From NCBI RefSeq assembly GCF_030347965.1, contig NZ_JAQIBD010000002.1:1-64000 (forward strand): DNA of 64,000 nucleotides, in the 5' to 3' direction. The translations under genes were made by a program, and so were the position numbers. The first letter of the stretch is position 1, and every line of letters starts with the position of its first letter. The notes below the pieces were generated by a model. That model searched no databases and had not been told where the DNA came from. It was given only the letters and a program-made list of their open reading frames with translations. Positions 34,205-43,314 of this stretch are shown here, piece after piece. Source of the DNA: Sulfurovum zhangzhouensis (GTDB lineage: Bacteria; Campylobacterota; Campylobacteria; Campylobacterales; Sulfurovaceae).

Positions 34205-36300
34205 GTTACATGAACCTGCTGCCAAAAACACTGAAAAACAAACTGCTTATCGCCCTCTTTACCATTGGATTCCTGCCTTATCTTTTGATCTTGCTTTATA
34301 GCCATCATCTTGGTGAGAAAAAAATACTCGAAGATACCCTAACGACCTATCATACTCAGCTAGACCAAACAAAAAAGAAAATTGATCAGGAGTTAAACTA
34401 CTTAAAAAAAGAGGTTCATTTTCTAGCTTCACTGGATCTGATGAACGATATGATCGTTGAGGATATCGACAAACGAATTGCAAAACTTTTAGAGCAGAAA
34501 CAGACAGATCTTGAACTTGATATAGATCTTTTCGCACTCTCTGAAGATGGAAAGATCATTGCAACATCAAATGTTTCTAAAAACCATACTTTTTTTTCCT
34601 TGAAAAAACTTAAAGAGGTGCAGGCAGCCGGAGAGGGTATCTATGAAACACCAAACAGTGTCATCATATTTTCACCGATATATTCCTCCATGCAGAACAA
34701 CCGTCAAATAGGCTACCTGGTCTTTGAATACTATTTAACCAATCTCTCAGCTTATACTACCTATCAACCTGGTATACACTCGGTTTTGCTCAATGCTCAA
34801 AGTAAGCAAATTATAGGGGGAAAACGCTCATTTTATATTTCCGATTATGCTGATATCCACCAAACGATCAGTGAAAAATATCTGATTATCAAAGAGCCTC
34901 TTTTGGGCGTACTTTCACACTGGTCCATCATCTATAGCATCGATAAAACGGTGGCATTAAAATTTTTGAATGACTTTATACTTTTTATATGGATACTCTT
35001 TATATCAGGGTTTTTGATCATTGCGGTAATATCCATTTGGATAAGCCGACGTACCCTCAAGCCTATTGCCAAACTCTCAAGAGCAACAAAATCCATCACT
35101 TCTACACAAGATTACACTACCCAAGTAGAGATTGAGGCAGAAGAAGAGATCAGTGAACTGGCTAATGACTTTAACCTGCTGATACGTGAAACCAACAGCG
35201 CATTTGAGAAACTTGAAAAAGAAAATCAACTCCGTTTGCTGCGTTTTATTCAGCTTATTGATATTTTCAATCACCTGATCCAAACTCAAAATGAAGAGGA
35301 GTGTATCAAAACGGCTATTGAAAAACTAAAAGTTCTAATGCCGGATAAGGAATTTGTCTTCACTTCGGAGTATCCAAGTATGCAAACGAATGGAACAACC
35401 CAGCAGATGCTACTTTATATCAGAAATTTTCAGCAGACAACCTGTGATTATTACGGTAGTATTTCCATTCTTTCATCTAATATCTCTGATGATCCTTATG
35501 AATCAAAATTTTACCATTCTATTGCAACGATGATTATGCTGCAGCTGGACCAAATACGTTTGATAGAACAGACAAAAGCGGTCTCCCATGCAAAATCGAC
35601 CTTCATTTCTCATATGTCACATGAGCTTAGGACACCGCTTCATACCATACTCGGTTCTACACAATACCTGCTCGCTTATGAGAATCTTACCGATCAACAG
35701 CTTGACAAAATAGCTACAATCGAAATATCTGCAGACCATCTGCTAGGTATGATCAACGATGTACTTGATCTGGTACAGATCGAAGCCGGCAAGGTCACAA
35801 CTACTTTGATAGACAAAACAAGTGAGCAGATCACGCAGATCACCAAAGATGTCATTGACATGCTCGAATTACTTGCAGAACAAAAAGGGCTATCTATCAC
35901 ACTAATAGATAAACTCTCAACACCGATGAAACTTCGTATCGATGAAAGATTTTTCAAACAGATACTTATCAATCTCTTTAACAATGCCATAAAATTTACC
36001 GAAAAGGGATCGATAGAGTGTTTTATACAAACATGTGGAGAAAACCTGTGCATAGTGATAGAGGACAGTGGTATCGGTGTCACGCAAGAAGACCTCTCAC
36101 GGCTTTTTACAGATTTCACACAGGCCAAGAGTAAAGACCATATACATCAAAAAGGAAGTGGACTGGGACTAGCGATAAGCAAAAAGCTTGCACATCTCTT
36201 TGACGCAGATATCATACTGGAGAGCCGAGGGTTAGGATACGGTACGAAAGCTACCCTTATTCTAAAAAAAGTTATCTCTCATAAGATCATTTATCTTTGA
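34201..36300 (+). CDS. membrane-bound sensor histidine kinase
   Basis: A 699-aa protein: membrane segment 1 (about 15-32), periplasmic sensor region of about 220 residues (Cache-like by length and position), membrane segment 2 (about 255-277), HAMP linker (RRTLKPIAKLSRATKSI), a coiled-coil/GAF-like spacer of about 140 residues, HisKA domain with SHMSHELRTPLH (phospho-acceptor His474) and HATPase domain (FNNAIKF, DSGIGV, GSGLGLAISKK). It autophosphorylates on sensing a periplasmic signal. The response regulator lies on the opposite strand, tail to tail with a 14-bp overlap. The N-box and both glycine boxes are intact. Confidence 0.92.
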   Translation: MSYMNLLPKTLKNKLLIALFTIGFLPYLLILLYSHHLGEKKILEDTLTTYHTQLDQTKKKIDQELNYLKKEVHFLASLDLMNDMIVEDIDKRIAKLLEQKQTDLELDIDLFALSEDGKIIATSNVSKNHTFFSLKKLKEVQAAGEGIYETPNSVIIFSPIYSSMQNNRQIGYLVFEYYLTNLSAYTTYQPGIHSVLLNAQSKQIIGGKRSFYISDYADIHQTISEKYLIIKEPLLGVLSHWSIIYSIDKTVALKFLNDFILFIWILFISGFLIIAVISIWISRRTLKPIAKLSRATKSITSTQDYTTQVEIEAEEEISELANDFNLLIRETNSAFEKLEKENQLRLLRFIQLIDIFNHLIQTQNEEECIKTAIEKLKVLMPDKEFVFTSEYPSMQTNGTTQQMLLYIRNFQQTTCDYYGSISILSSNISDDPYESKFYHSIATMIMLQLDQIRLIEQTKAVSHAKSTFISHMSHELRTPLHTILGSTQYLLAYENLTDQQLDKIATIEISADHLLGMINDVLDLVQIEAGKVTTTLIDKTSEQITQITKDVIDMLELLAEQKGLSITLIDKLSTPMKLRIDERFFKQILINLFNNAIKFTEKGSIECFIQTCGENLCIVIEDSGIGVTQEDLSRLFTDFTQAKSKDHIHQKGSGLGLAISKKLAHLFDADIILESRGLGYGTKATLILKKVISHKIIYL

Positions 36301-36952
36301 TCGTATACCCTACTCCACGTACCGTCATGATACAATCTTCAATGCCTATCTTTTTTCTAAGGTTCTTGATATGCACATCCACCAGATTACTCTGCTTAAG
36401 ACTATTGTATTCACGGCAGATATGCTCATTAAGCTGATAACGTGTCAATACAATATTTTTGTTTTGCATCAACAGTTCAAGCAGGCTATACTCAGTTTGG
36501 CTCAGATGAATAGGATTACCCGATACCTTTACCTCGTGACTTCTGGTATCAAGTGTTAACTCTTTGCATTGTAAAAGCGTATTTTTCTGTGTTGTATCCC
36601 GACGTAACAGTGCCCTGATACGTGCAAAAAGCTCGATATTTGAGTAAGGTTTGCTCAGATAGTCATCTCCGCCGGCATCCAGTATCTCTACACGGTCATC
36701 GATCTCTGATTTCGCTGAGAGCATCAAGACAGGAGTATTGGTATTCTCCTCTCTCATCAGTTTCAACAAGGACAGACCATCACCGTCAGGAAGATTCCAA
36801 TCCAATAAAATCAGATCATAATTTTTCTCATCGATCAACTCCAGCGCATCTCGGTAGTTATATGCCACATCACAGCTATAACGTTCCTGCTCCAACAATT
36901 GCTTGAGTTGATCTGCTACAGTATGTTCATCTTCTACTACAAGTAAATGCAT
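36287..36952 (-). CDS. OmpR/PhoB-family response regulator
   Basis: A 221-aa protein. The receiver domain has the acidic pair VVEDEH, the phospho-acceptor Asp51 in LLDWNLPDGDG, the Thr/Ser and Lys (LSKPYS) and ends near residue 118. The C-terminal winged helix has the OmpR-family motifs TEYSLLELLM and RYQLNEHI, with VDVHIKNLRKKIG as recognition helix and GVGYTIKDK at the end. AAGGAG precedes the ATG. It almost certainly pairs with the overlapping kinase. Likely binding sites, an 11-bp-period direct repeat, lie at 37015-37030 and 43252-43267. Confidence 0.92.
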   Translation of the reverse strand: MHLLVVEDEHTVADQLKQLLEQERYSCDVAYNYRDALELIDEKNYDLILLDWNLPDGDGLSLLKLMREENTNTPVLMLSAKSEIDDRVEILDAGGDDYLSKPYSNIELFARIRALLRRDTTQKNTLLQCKELTLDTRSHEVKVSGNPIHLSQTEYSLLELLMQNKNIVLTRYQLNEHICREYNSLKQSNLVDVHIKNLRKKIGIEDCIMTVRGVGYTIKDK

Positions 36953-37014
36953 CTAGCTACTCCTTATGAAGAAATATTATAAGTTGTTTCGGCTTAATAG
37001 GTATAAAACATCTC

Positions 37015-37046
37015 TTCATCAAATCTTCATAATTCTATTTTAGACT
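37015..37046 (+). promoter_or_regulatory. candidate response-regulator site and promoter of the seven-gene operon
   Basis: TTCATCAAATCTTCATAAT (37015-37033) holds TTCAT twice, 11 bp apart (37015-37019 and 37026-37030), the usual spacing of OmpR/PhoB direct repeats. A TAGACT at 37041-37046, ten bases after the second half-site, could be the -10, so the repeat covers the -35 position as with class II activators. The same 19 bp recur at 43252-43270. Confidence 0.65.
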
Positions 37047-37074
37047 TTGACAATAAATTTCACGGAGTCAAATC

Positions 37075-38094
37075 ATGAAATCATTATCCTGGACTCACTT
37101 TATGCAAGTTGGATTTTTATTTTTATTTGCATCAGAATTTACTTTCTATCTTTTGATACTTCAAACAGGCATTGTCGAGTATCACCACTCTGATCTCCTA
37201 CAAGTATGGATGGTACCTACAGGAGGTATCCTGGGGATCATCGCTTCGATCTTTCTTTATCAGAAACGTAGATGGTTAATCCCTCCACTGCTTTTGTTAC
37301 AACTGTTTCTTTCACTTCACTATGCCAGTGCCAATGGAATAGAACTGTTTTTAATGGGACTTATTAGCGGATTGACCGCACCTATGCTTATTGCACGTAT
37401 TGACCGATTATGGCTGGCAGTTTTGGCACTGGCACTCTCTTATACCTACGGGACTTATTATTTTAGTGTACCCGCAGTTGAGAGAACTTCTATTGCATTC
37501 TTTTTATCAGCTGTAGCATTTGGAGCATCACTCTTTTCACAAATAGATCTAAAAAAGCAGAGCACCCGGTTTATATCACTTTATGGTGCCGGCGCTATCT
37601 TTTTATGGCTGCTGTTAGATGCGGCACTCTTTGAGTCACTTTCCCGCAATGAGATCATGCATATATGGGGAGAACACTCCTATACGTTGAACATTATCGC
37701 GTTTCACGTACTTGGACTCATAGCTGCTTACAAAGCCAGAGAGTATAAGCACAATGACGCCGTGATGGTGGCACTCTTTTTCTTGGCTTACAGTGCTTAT
37801 GCTTCAGGATGGCAATGGATGCTTAGCCTTATCTATCCGTTTGTGATCTCATATTACAACGTGATTATCCTAAAAGAACTGATGAAGCTTCCTTATGCCC
37901 TGCTCGCAGTCATGGCACTCAGTCTCTGGGGAGCTTCAGGGATGGGACTGCTTATCGCACTGAAAGGATCGTTTTATGTTGCCTGGGCACTTTGGTTCAT
38001 TCTGCTGCTTACTTATATTGCTAAGTATATTGTTGTCAACAACCATAAGTTGCGTAAAACACTATCTTTATGGATAGTCACGCCAAAATCATAA
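37075..38094 (+). CDS. polytopic membrane protein of unknown family
   Basis: A 339-aa protein with about ten hydrophobic segments and short loops. It contains several histidines near membrane faces (for example EYHHSDLLQVW, HIWGEHSYTL, AFHVLGLI), which could bind haem or a metal, though no known motif is complete. I do not recognise the family. CGGAG precedes the ATG. It is the first gene of a dense operon with YceI, an ABC transporter and a haem-copper-oxidase-like protein, which places it in an electron-transfer or envelope-assembly context. Confidence 0.65.
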   Translation: MKSLSWTHFMQVGFLFLFASEFTFYLLILQTGIVEYHHSDLLQVWMVPTGGILGIIASIFLYQKRRWLIPPLLLLQLFLSLHYASANGIELFLMGLISGLTAPMLIARIDRLWLAVLALALSYTYGTYYFSVPAVERTSIAFFLSAVAFGASLFSQIDLKKQSTRFISLYGAGAIFLWLLLDAALFESLSRNEIMHIWGEHSYTLNIIAFHVLGLIAAYKAREYKHNDAVMVALFFLAYSAYASGWQWMLSLIYPFVISYYNVIILKELMKLPYALLAVMALSLWGASGMGLLIALKGSFYVAWALWFILLLTYIAKYIVVNNHKLRKTLSLWIVTPKS

Positions 38095-38116
38095 AATTCA
38101 ACAAAAAGGAAAACCT

Positions 38117-38644
38117 ATGAAAAAATCACTTCTACTCTTATCTCTCGTTACAGCATGGCTAAATGCCGGTAATCTAAGTGTCACTCAAGGCAGCGTTAAA
38201 GCACATACTGAAGTATTCGGTGATTCTGCCATAGAACCTTCAACTTCCGGATTGAACTCACATTTGAAAATGGCAAGCGACCCCCTAACACTTAACGGTT
38301 CTATCGATATCTCGATGCAAGGACTGAAAAGTGATAATACTGATAGGGATGAGCATATGTATGAAGCTATCAATAGTATGAAGTTTCCTCAAGCAACCTA
38401 CACGATCACAAAAGTAGCTCAAGAAGCAAATAGCTATAAAATTAATGGGATCCTTGATTTTCACGGTACAAAGAAGCCTCTAAGTATTGATGCAAATATC
38501 ATGCAAAAAGGTAATAAAGTACATATCAGCGGAAAGTCATCGTTTTTGATGTCAAATTATGGAGTTAAACCGCCTAAATTGCTTTTTTTAACGGTTCGTG
38601 ACCAAGTAGATCTTACAATCAATGTAGATTTCAAAAACAAGTAA
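38117..38644 (+). CDS. YceI family periplasmic protein
   Basis: A 175-aa protein with a signal peptide (SLLLLSLVTAWLNAG). The body fits the YceI lipocalin-like fold: LSVTQGSVKAHTEVFGDSAI at the start, a central MYEAINSMKFPQATYTI, and HGTKKPLSIDANI. YceI proteins bind long polyisoprenoid lipids, such as quinones, in a barrel. It lies 22 bp after the membrane protein gene and 6 bp before the ABC permease gene. Together with the haem protein downstream this suggests handling of a quinone-like molecule. That role is inference. Confidence 0.8.
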   Translation: MKKSLLLLSLVTAWLNAGNLSVTQGSVKAHTEVFGDSAIEPSTSGLNSHLKMASDPLTLNGSIDISMQGLKSDNTDRDEHMYEAINSMKFPQATYTITKVAQEANSYKINGILDFHGTKKPLSIDANIMQKGNKVHISGKSSFLMSNYGVKPPKLLFLTVRDQVDLTINVDFKNK

Positions 38645-38650
38645 AGAACA

Positions 38651-39721
38651 ATGTTCAAATCCTTTTTACGCTATAAGTACAAAACGATGCTGATACTGAT
38701 ATCAGCCATCTCTGCTATTGCATCGATCTTTCTGATCACGTCGCTTGGAAACGGGATCATCAGTATGTATGCCTCTATGCTCAAAACTGACGGTGATATC
38801 ATCGTCATGCAGCGCGGAGTGGCAGATACTTTCTTCAGTGACGTTAACCGTACCCTGATAGAGCCCATATCAAAACTTGACGGTGTAGCATCTGCACAAG
38901 GTGTGATCGTAGGTGCCGGAGCAATAGATATAGTTCCTATCGCAGGTATATACGGTGTCACCCAAAACCGAATGTCAAACTATCAGTTGAGCAAAGGCGA
39001 CTACCCGATGGACGGCGAGGTGATCCTTGGTGAAACCATCGCTTCGATTCTGGATTTCCCTCAAAATATCCAGCTGCTGGGCACAGATTTTCATGTTTCA
39101 GGTATCTACAAAAGTGAGATAGGGTTTGAAAACGGCGGTGTTGTCATCCCGATCACAGATGCAGAGAAACTTTTCAAAAAAAGTGCATCGTTCCTTCTTG
39201 TCTCACTCAAAGATATCAGCCTAAGTAGTAACGACATCATAGAAAAGATCAAATTGCTAAGTCAAAATATCGATGTCAAATCTACAACCGAGTTCATTGA
39301 CAATTATAACCAGTTCAAGATCATCCGTATCTCAAGCGGTGTGATCGCTTCTATCTCTTTTTTTATGGGATTTTTGGCCATAGTAAGTTTGATGAGTATG
39401 ATGATCAATGACAGACGTTATGAGTTTGGAATCAAACGTGCTATGGGCTTTTCCAAGAAAAAGATCATCATAGAGACTATCACCGAAGTTATTGGCCTTA
39501 CACTGTTGGCTTTCTTTATCGCATACGGGATAAGTCTGGTACTGCTTGATCAACTGCAACAAGTAGAAAAATTCCAGGGCTATCTAAGTGGAGAGATCGA
39601 TCACATGCTCTTTGTAAAACTTTTGATAGGCTCTATTCTCATGGCCGTCATAGGTGCACTAATCCCGGCTGTGATCGCCTCACGTATCGATCCGATCATT
39701 CTTATAAACAGAGGAAGTTAA
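38651..39721 (+). CDS. ABC transporter permease, FtsX/LolC (MacB) type
   Basis: A 356-aa protein with one N-terminal membrane segment (MLILISAISAIASIFLITSL), a periplasmic domain of about 200 residues and three C-terminal segments (VSLMSMMINDRRYEFGIKRAMG marks the FtsX-type cytoplasmic turn, here residues 245-267). This is the MacB/LolCE/FtsX topology: such transporters do not carry solutes through the membrane but drive conformational work or extract lipoproteins. Its stop codon is followed at once by the ATG of the ATPase. The substrate may be the lipoprotein cytochrome encoded downstream, which is a guess. Confidence 0.85.
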   Translation: MFKSFLRYKYKTMLILISAISAIASIFLITSLGNGIISMYASMLKTDGDIIVMQRGVADTFFSDVNRTLIEPISKLDGVASAQGVIVGAGAIDIVPIAGIYGVTQNRMSNYQLSKGDYPMDGEVILGETIASILDFPQNIQLLGTDFHVSGIYKSEIGFENGGVVIPITDAEKLFKKSASFLLVSLKDISLSSNDIIEKIKLLSQNIDVKSTTEFIDNYNQFKIIRISSGVIASISFFMGFLAIVSLMSMMINDRRYEFGIKRAMGFSKKKIIIETITEVIGLTLLAFFIAYGISLVLLDQLQQVEKFQGYLSGEIDHMLFVKLLIGSILMAVIGALIPAVIASRIDPIILINRGS

Positions 39722-40333
39722 ATGCTGCAACTCGAACATATTTCACACTCCTATGAAGACGAAAAGATACTGCATGATATCAATCTTTCGATTGAAACAG
39801 GCAGTTTCAATATTATTACAGGAGAGAGCGGCAGCGGAAAGTCAACCCTGCTTTCTATCGTTTCTACTCTTCTGAAACCTACGGAAGGTGAGATCTATTA
39901 TAATGATGTCTCAAGTAAAGAGATACCTGATATCAACCGCTTCCGTAATCAGAAGGTAGGTTTTATCTTTCAGTTTCACTATTTGATCAGTCATCTGAAT
40001 GTCTATGAGAACATCGCTATGGTAACAAAACGCCCAAAACTAGAGATTGAAGTACTTCTCGATCAACTCGATATCGGACATCTTCAAGGAAAGTATCCAG
40101 ATCAGATCTCCGGCGGTCAGAGACAGCGTGCAGCGATCGCCAGAGCGATGATCAATCAACCAGAGTTTATCTTTGCCGATGAACCTACAGGAAACCTCGA
40201 TTCCAAAAACTCCGAAATCGTCTTTGAGCTCCTGCGCGGTATGGCTGCAACAGTGGTAGTTGCCACCCATGATCACTCCCGCATCCAGCCAGGTGACAGG
40301 ATCATTTCTCTTAAGGACGGCCGTTTATGCTAA
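39722..40333 (+). CDS. ABC transporter ATP-binding protein, LolD/MacB type
   Basis: A 203-aa ATPase with Walker A GESGSGKSTLL, Q-loop IFQFHYLISH, signature ISGGQRQRAAIARA, Walker B FIFADEPTGNLDS and the H-loop ATHD. The FQFHYL-LSxLN segment is typical of LolD/MacB/FtsE ATPases that pair with FtsX-type permeases. It has no own ribosome-binding space, starting at the base after the permease stop, and overlaps the next gene by 7 bp, so all three are translationally coupled. Confidence 0.92.
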   Translation: MLQLEHISHSYEDEKILHDINLSIETGSFNIITGESGSGKSTLLSIVSTLLKPTEGEIYYNDVSSKEIPDINRFRNQKVGFIFQFHYLISHLNVYENIAMVTKRPKLEIEVLLDQLDIGHLQGKYPDQISGGQRQRAAIARAMINQPEFIFADEPTGNLDSKNSEIVFELLRGMAATVVVATHDHSRIQPGDRIISLKDGRLC

Positions 40334-41895
40334 AAAGACATATCTCTATCTCCTATCTTTTCTTGATACTGGGAGCGATGTTCGGCGTGATCTATGCTGT
40401 ACAGTTGATAGGTATAGCTACTGATCTGATACGTCCTGATATCGCACGAAGTCTGCATATCTCGCTCATGCTGTACGGCTTTATACCATTGATGCTTTCA
40501 CTACTGCCTTTTGCATTATTTGACAAAGAAAACGTACTGACTGCTGAAAGTCTAGACTATCTGGAAAAGTATTTTATACTCTGGTATATCTTTCTGGTTT
40601 TTATGATACTTGCTTTGCTTGCAGGCAATACAAGGTCACTTCCATTTTACGATTTTCCTTACGAACTCAACGGTATTCTTGCATTTGCAGGGCTGTTTTA
40701 TATTATTGCTATTTTTAAAAGTATCAAAAATTACACGATCAAACCCCAATGGGTCAAAGTATCATTGGCACTGGTCATCATCAGCCCCTTTACGCTTCTG
40801 CTTTTGATGAATCCTAACTATGGACAGGTAGAGCAGATGCATCTGGGACCTCATGGGGACAATACCCTTGGGATGAGCTTTGCATTGATGGCGATCTACT
40901 ATCTGGCGATCAAACTTGCCTCACCTCATACAAGCTTTACAACCAGATGGCATATCCTCTGGATCATTCCGCTGAGCTTTTATCTGCTCTCTGTACTCTA
41001 CCGCAGTTTTGTGGGTAAACTCAGCTATGAAGCAGAATGGTTTTTACAGTACCTTACCCTGTTTTATATTCCGACACTCTACCACTGGTGGAAGGATGCC
41101 GGACTCTCGATAAAGACAGATTTGACGCTATTGATATCCATACTTGCATTTTTGTTCGTCGATATCGAGGGTAATATCCTTTTTATCCCCGAACTTCGTG
41201 CACTCTTTCACCGTAACGACCTTGTGGTAGGCCATGCCCATATCGCTGTAGGTATCGGTGTACTTTTTTTGGCACTTTCGATCATAGAGCCTTATGTGAA
41301 GTTTTCAAGAGCTATGCGTTATACCCTCACTATGCTACTGGGATTGATGGCAATAGTACTAAGTATCAGCGGTATTTCACAGGCAGGTTTCATCCATGTA
41401 GATATTGAAACGATGTGGAAATGGCGTGCCCTGTTTGGTGCGCTCTTTTTGGCAGCACTTCTGTTCTGGAGTGTCTATCTCCGTCGCAGTACAGTGCAAA
41501 ATGTGATCTCTACACTGACACCTCTCAAGCTCTATCATCTGATCGCTTTTGCTTCAGACGGATTGGGAGGTGCGATGCTTTTGTTCTTTGGAAAGGCACT
41601 TTATGATATCATCGAACAACCATTTTACGGCGGCTACCAGTACATTGTCTTCGGATTTGTAACTGCAGTAGGTATTACCCACCTGATAGGTTATCTCTAT
41701 AACCACTATGCACACCCTATGGCTCTTTCGACCTCGGCGATACGTATCATTACTACCGGTGGATTTTTCGCTCTTTATCAAGCGAATATACTTGGATGGA
41801 TCGCCTTGGCCATCGCTGCAGTGGACTTTTCATTTGCACTGGTCTATTTACTCTATCTAAAAAAGGATTCTTATGAAAAAGCTGCTTCTTATTAG
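40327..41895 (+). CDS. haem-copper-oxidase subunit I-like membrane protein
   Basis: A 522-aa protein with about 12 to 14 membrane segments. Three features match the catalytic subunit of cbb3-type oxidases: RSLHISLMLYGF in segment 2 (low-spin haem His), GPHGDNTLGMSFAL (segment 6, where one CuB His lies) and DLVVGHAHIAVGIGV (segment 10, the GHxH pair that ligates both haems). The His-His pair of segment 7 that completes CuB is not seen; the place reads LYRSFV. It may therefore be a haem protein that does not reduce O2. It overlaps the ATPase by 7 bp and the next gene by 23 bp. Confidence 0.7.
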   Translation: MLKRHISISYLFLILGAMFGVIYAVQLIGIATDLIRPDIARSLHISLMLYGFIPLMLSLLPFALFDKENVLTAESLDYLEKYFILWYIFLVFMILALLAGNTRSLPFYDFPYELNGILAFAGLFYIIAIFKSIKNYTIKPQWVKVSLALVIISPFTLLLLMNPNYGQVEQMHLGPHGDNTLGMSFALMAIYYLAIKLASPHTSFTTRWHILWIIPLSFYLLSVLYRSFVGKLSYEAEWFLQYLTLFYIPTLYHWWKDAGLSIKTDLTLLISILAFLFVDIEGNILFIPELRALFHRNDLVVGHAHIAVGIGVLFLALSIIEPYVKFSRAMRYTLTMLLGLMAIVLSISGISQAGFIHVDIETMWKWRALFGALFLAALLFWSVYLRRSTVQNVISTLTPLKLYHLIAFASDGLGGAMLLFFGKALYDIIEQPFYGGYQYIVFGFVTAVGITHLIGYLYNHYAHPMALSTSAIRIITTGGFFALYQANILGWIALAIAAVDFSFALVYLLYLKKDSYEKAASY

Positions 41896-42325
41896 CCTGT
41901 TTTCAACGATGGGTCTCTTTGCCCAGTTCAATATCGGTGATACACTTCCGCAGATCACTTTAAAAGATCAGTTCGACAAAGAGTTCACGGTTTCAAACAA
42001 AGATACCATGATCATTATGGCATTTGAAAAGGATATATCAGTTGCCATCAGTGATTACCTCAAAAAGCAGCCATCTGCTTTTTTGGAAACTCACCATACC
42101 AAGTATATCTCTGATATTAGCACTATGCCCTCTTTCATTACTTCAATGTTTGCCATGCCTAAGATGAAGAAATATCCATTCTCCGTCATGTTGATCAACG
42201 ATGATTTTGGCGGACAGTTTGACAAGCAAGAAGGCAAGATCACGGTCTATAAGCTAAAAAACCAAAAGATCACTGACATCGAGTTCATCGCTCCCGATAC
42301 ACTCTCAACACTTTTTGAGAAATAA
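41873..42325 (+). CDS. periplasmic redoxin-like protein without cysteines
   Basis: A 150-aa protein with a signal peptide (LLISLFSTMGLFAQ). FNIGDTLPQITLKDQFDKEF is the usual opening of peroxiredoxin/TlpA-like proteins and MIIMAFEKDIS stands where the active cysteine would follow, but the protein contains no cysteine at all. It therefore cannot do thiol chemistry and may be a structural or binding relative. It overlaps the haem-protein gene by 23 bp and shares a base with the next gene (TAATG), so it belongs firmly to this operon. Confidence 0.7.
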   Translation: MKKLLLISLFSTMGLFAQFNIGDTLPQITLKDQFDKEFTVSNKDTMIIMAFEKDISVAISDYLKKQPSAFLETHHTKYISDISTMPSFITSMFAMPKMKKYPFSVMLINDDFGGQFDKQEGKITVYKLKNQKITDIEFIAPDTLSTLFEK

Positions 42326-43242
42326 TGAAGCACTATATAAAGGGACGTTTTGGCGGTATTTTGGATAGTTCCAAGGAAGTTAATCTTTGGCATATCTTCC
42401 GATGGAAGGTCCTTCAGGCACCACGGAAAACTATTAAAAATCCTGAAACATTACCGCTAAAGGTCAACCGTGAACCTGATAAGCTCACACAAACAGAGGA
42501 CTTTATCTGCTGGCTCTCACACGCTTCCTTTCTGATCCAATTAGGCGGGAAACGTATACTGATAGATCCTGTCTTTGGAAATATCCCTTTTTATAAACGC
42601 CAGATTGATTTTCCCTATGGTGTAGAAGAGTTAGGTAACGTAGACTACCTGCTGATCTCTCATGCACATTATGACCATTTTGATAAAACATCGATCCAAA
42701 CTATTGCTTCCAAATCTCCCCAAGCCATCATCCCTCTTAAAATGAGTACACTTGTCAATAAGATCGCTCCACAGGTATCTACACAGGAACTGGACTGGTA
42801 TCAAGACTTTGAAATTGATGATCTTACAATCACACTTGTACCGGCCAGACACTGGAGCAGACGCGGGGTACTTGATACCAACCGTATCTTATGGGGCGGC
42901 TATATTATTCGCTATAAGAATAAAACTATCTATTTTGCCGGGGATACGGCATCTGGAACACACTTTACAGAAATCGGCCAACGCTACGATATAGATTTTG
43001 CCCTGCTTCCCATCGGTGCATATAAACCAGACTTTATCATGAAAGCAAATCATCTCAATCCACAGGAAGCTTATGAGGCCTTCAAACAACTACGTGCAAA
43101 AACCATGATTCCAATGCACTACGGTACATTCAAACTCAGTGACGAACCGCTCGATGAACCATTTCAATGGATACAGCATATTGCAGAAAAAGAAGATGAT
43201 ACTTTTTGCCTCTTATCAACTGGAGAGGTATTGACACTCTAA
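42325..43242 (+). CDS. metallo-beta-lactamase-fold hydrolase, NAPE-PLD/UlaG-like
   Basis: A 305-aa protein. WLSHASFLIQLGGKRILIDP and SHAHYDHFDKTSI (HxHxDH) are the family starts, VPARHWSRRG carries the next His, YFAGDTASG the Asp, and IPMHYGTFKL the last His. This set is typical of N-acyl-phosphatidylethanolamine-hydrolysing phospholipase D-like enzymes of Gram-negatives, which act on lipids. There is no signal peptide. It is the last gene of the operon, 73 bp before the multihaem cytochrome gene. The substrate is unknown; a lipid would fit the YceI and FtsX-type partners. Confidence 0.85.
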   Translation: MKHYIKGRFGGILDSSKEVNLWHIFRWKVLQAPRKTIKNPETLPLKVNREPDKLTQTEDFICWLSHASFLIQLGGKRILIDPVFGNIPFYKRQIDFPYGVEELGNVDYLLISHAHYDHFDKTSIQTIASKSPQAIIPLKMSTLVNKIAPQVSTQELDWYQDFEIDDLTITLVPARHWSRRGVLDTNRILWGGYIIRYKNKTIYFAGDTASGTHFTEIGQRYDIDFALLPIGAYKPDFIMKANHLNPQEAYEAFKQLRAKTMIPMHYGTFKLSDEPLDEPFQWIQHIAEKEDDTFCLLSTGEVLTL

Positions 43243-43251
43243 ATGCAAATG

Positions 43252-43283
43252 TTCATCAAATCTTCATAATACAATTTTATAAT
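43252..43283 (+). promoter_or_regulatory. candidate response-regulator site and promoter of the nine-haem cytochrome gene
   Basis: TTCATCAAATCTTCATAAT (43252-43270) is identical to 37015-37033 and again places two TTCAT half-sites 11 bp apart. A consensus TATAAT -10 lies at 43278-43283, ten bases after the second half-site, the same geometry as at the first site. Transcription would start about 25 bases before the ATG at 43315. Confidence 0.7.
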
Positions 43284-43314
43284 TCATCATATCACAATAG
43301 TCTAGGAGATTGGA

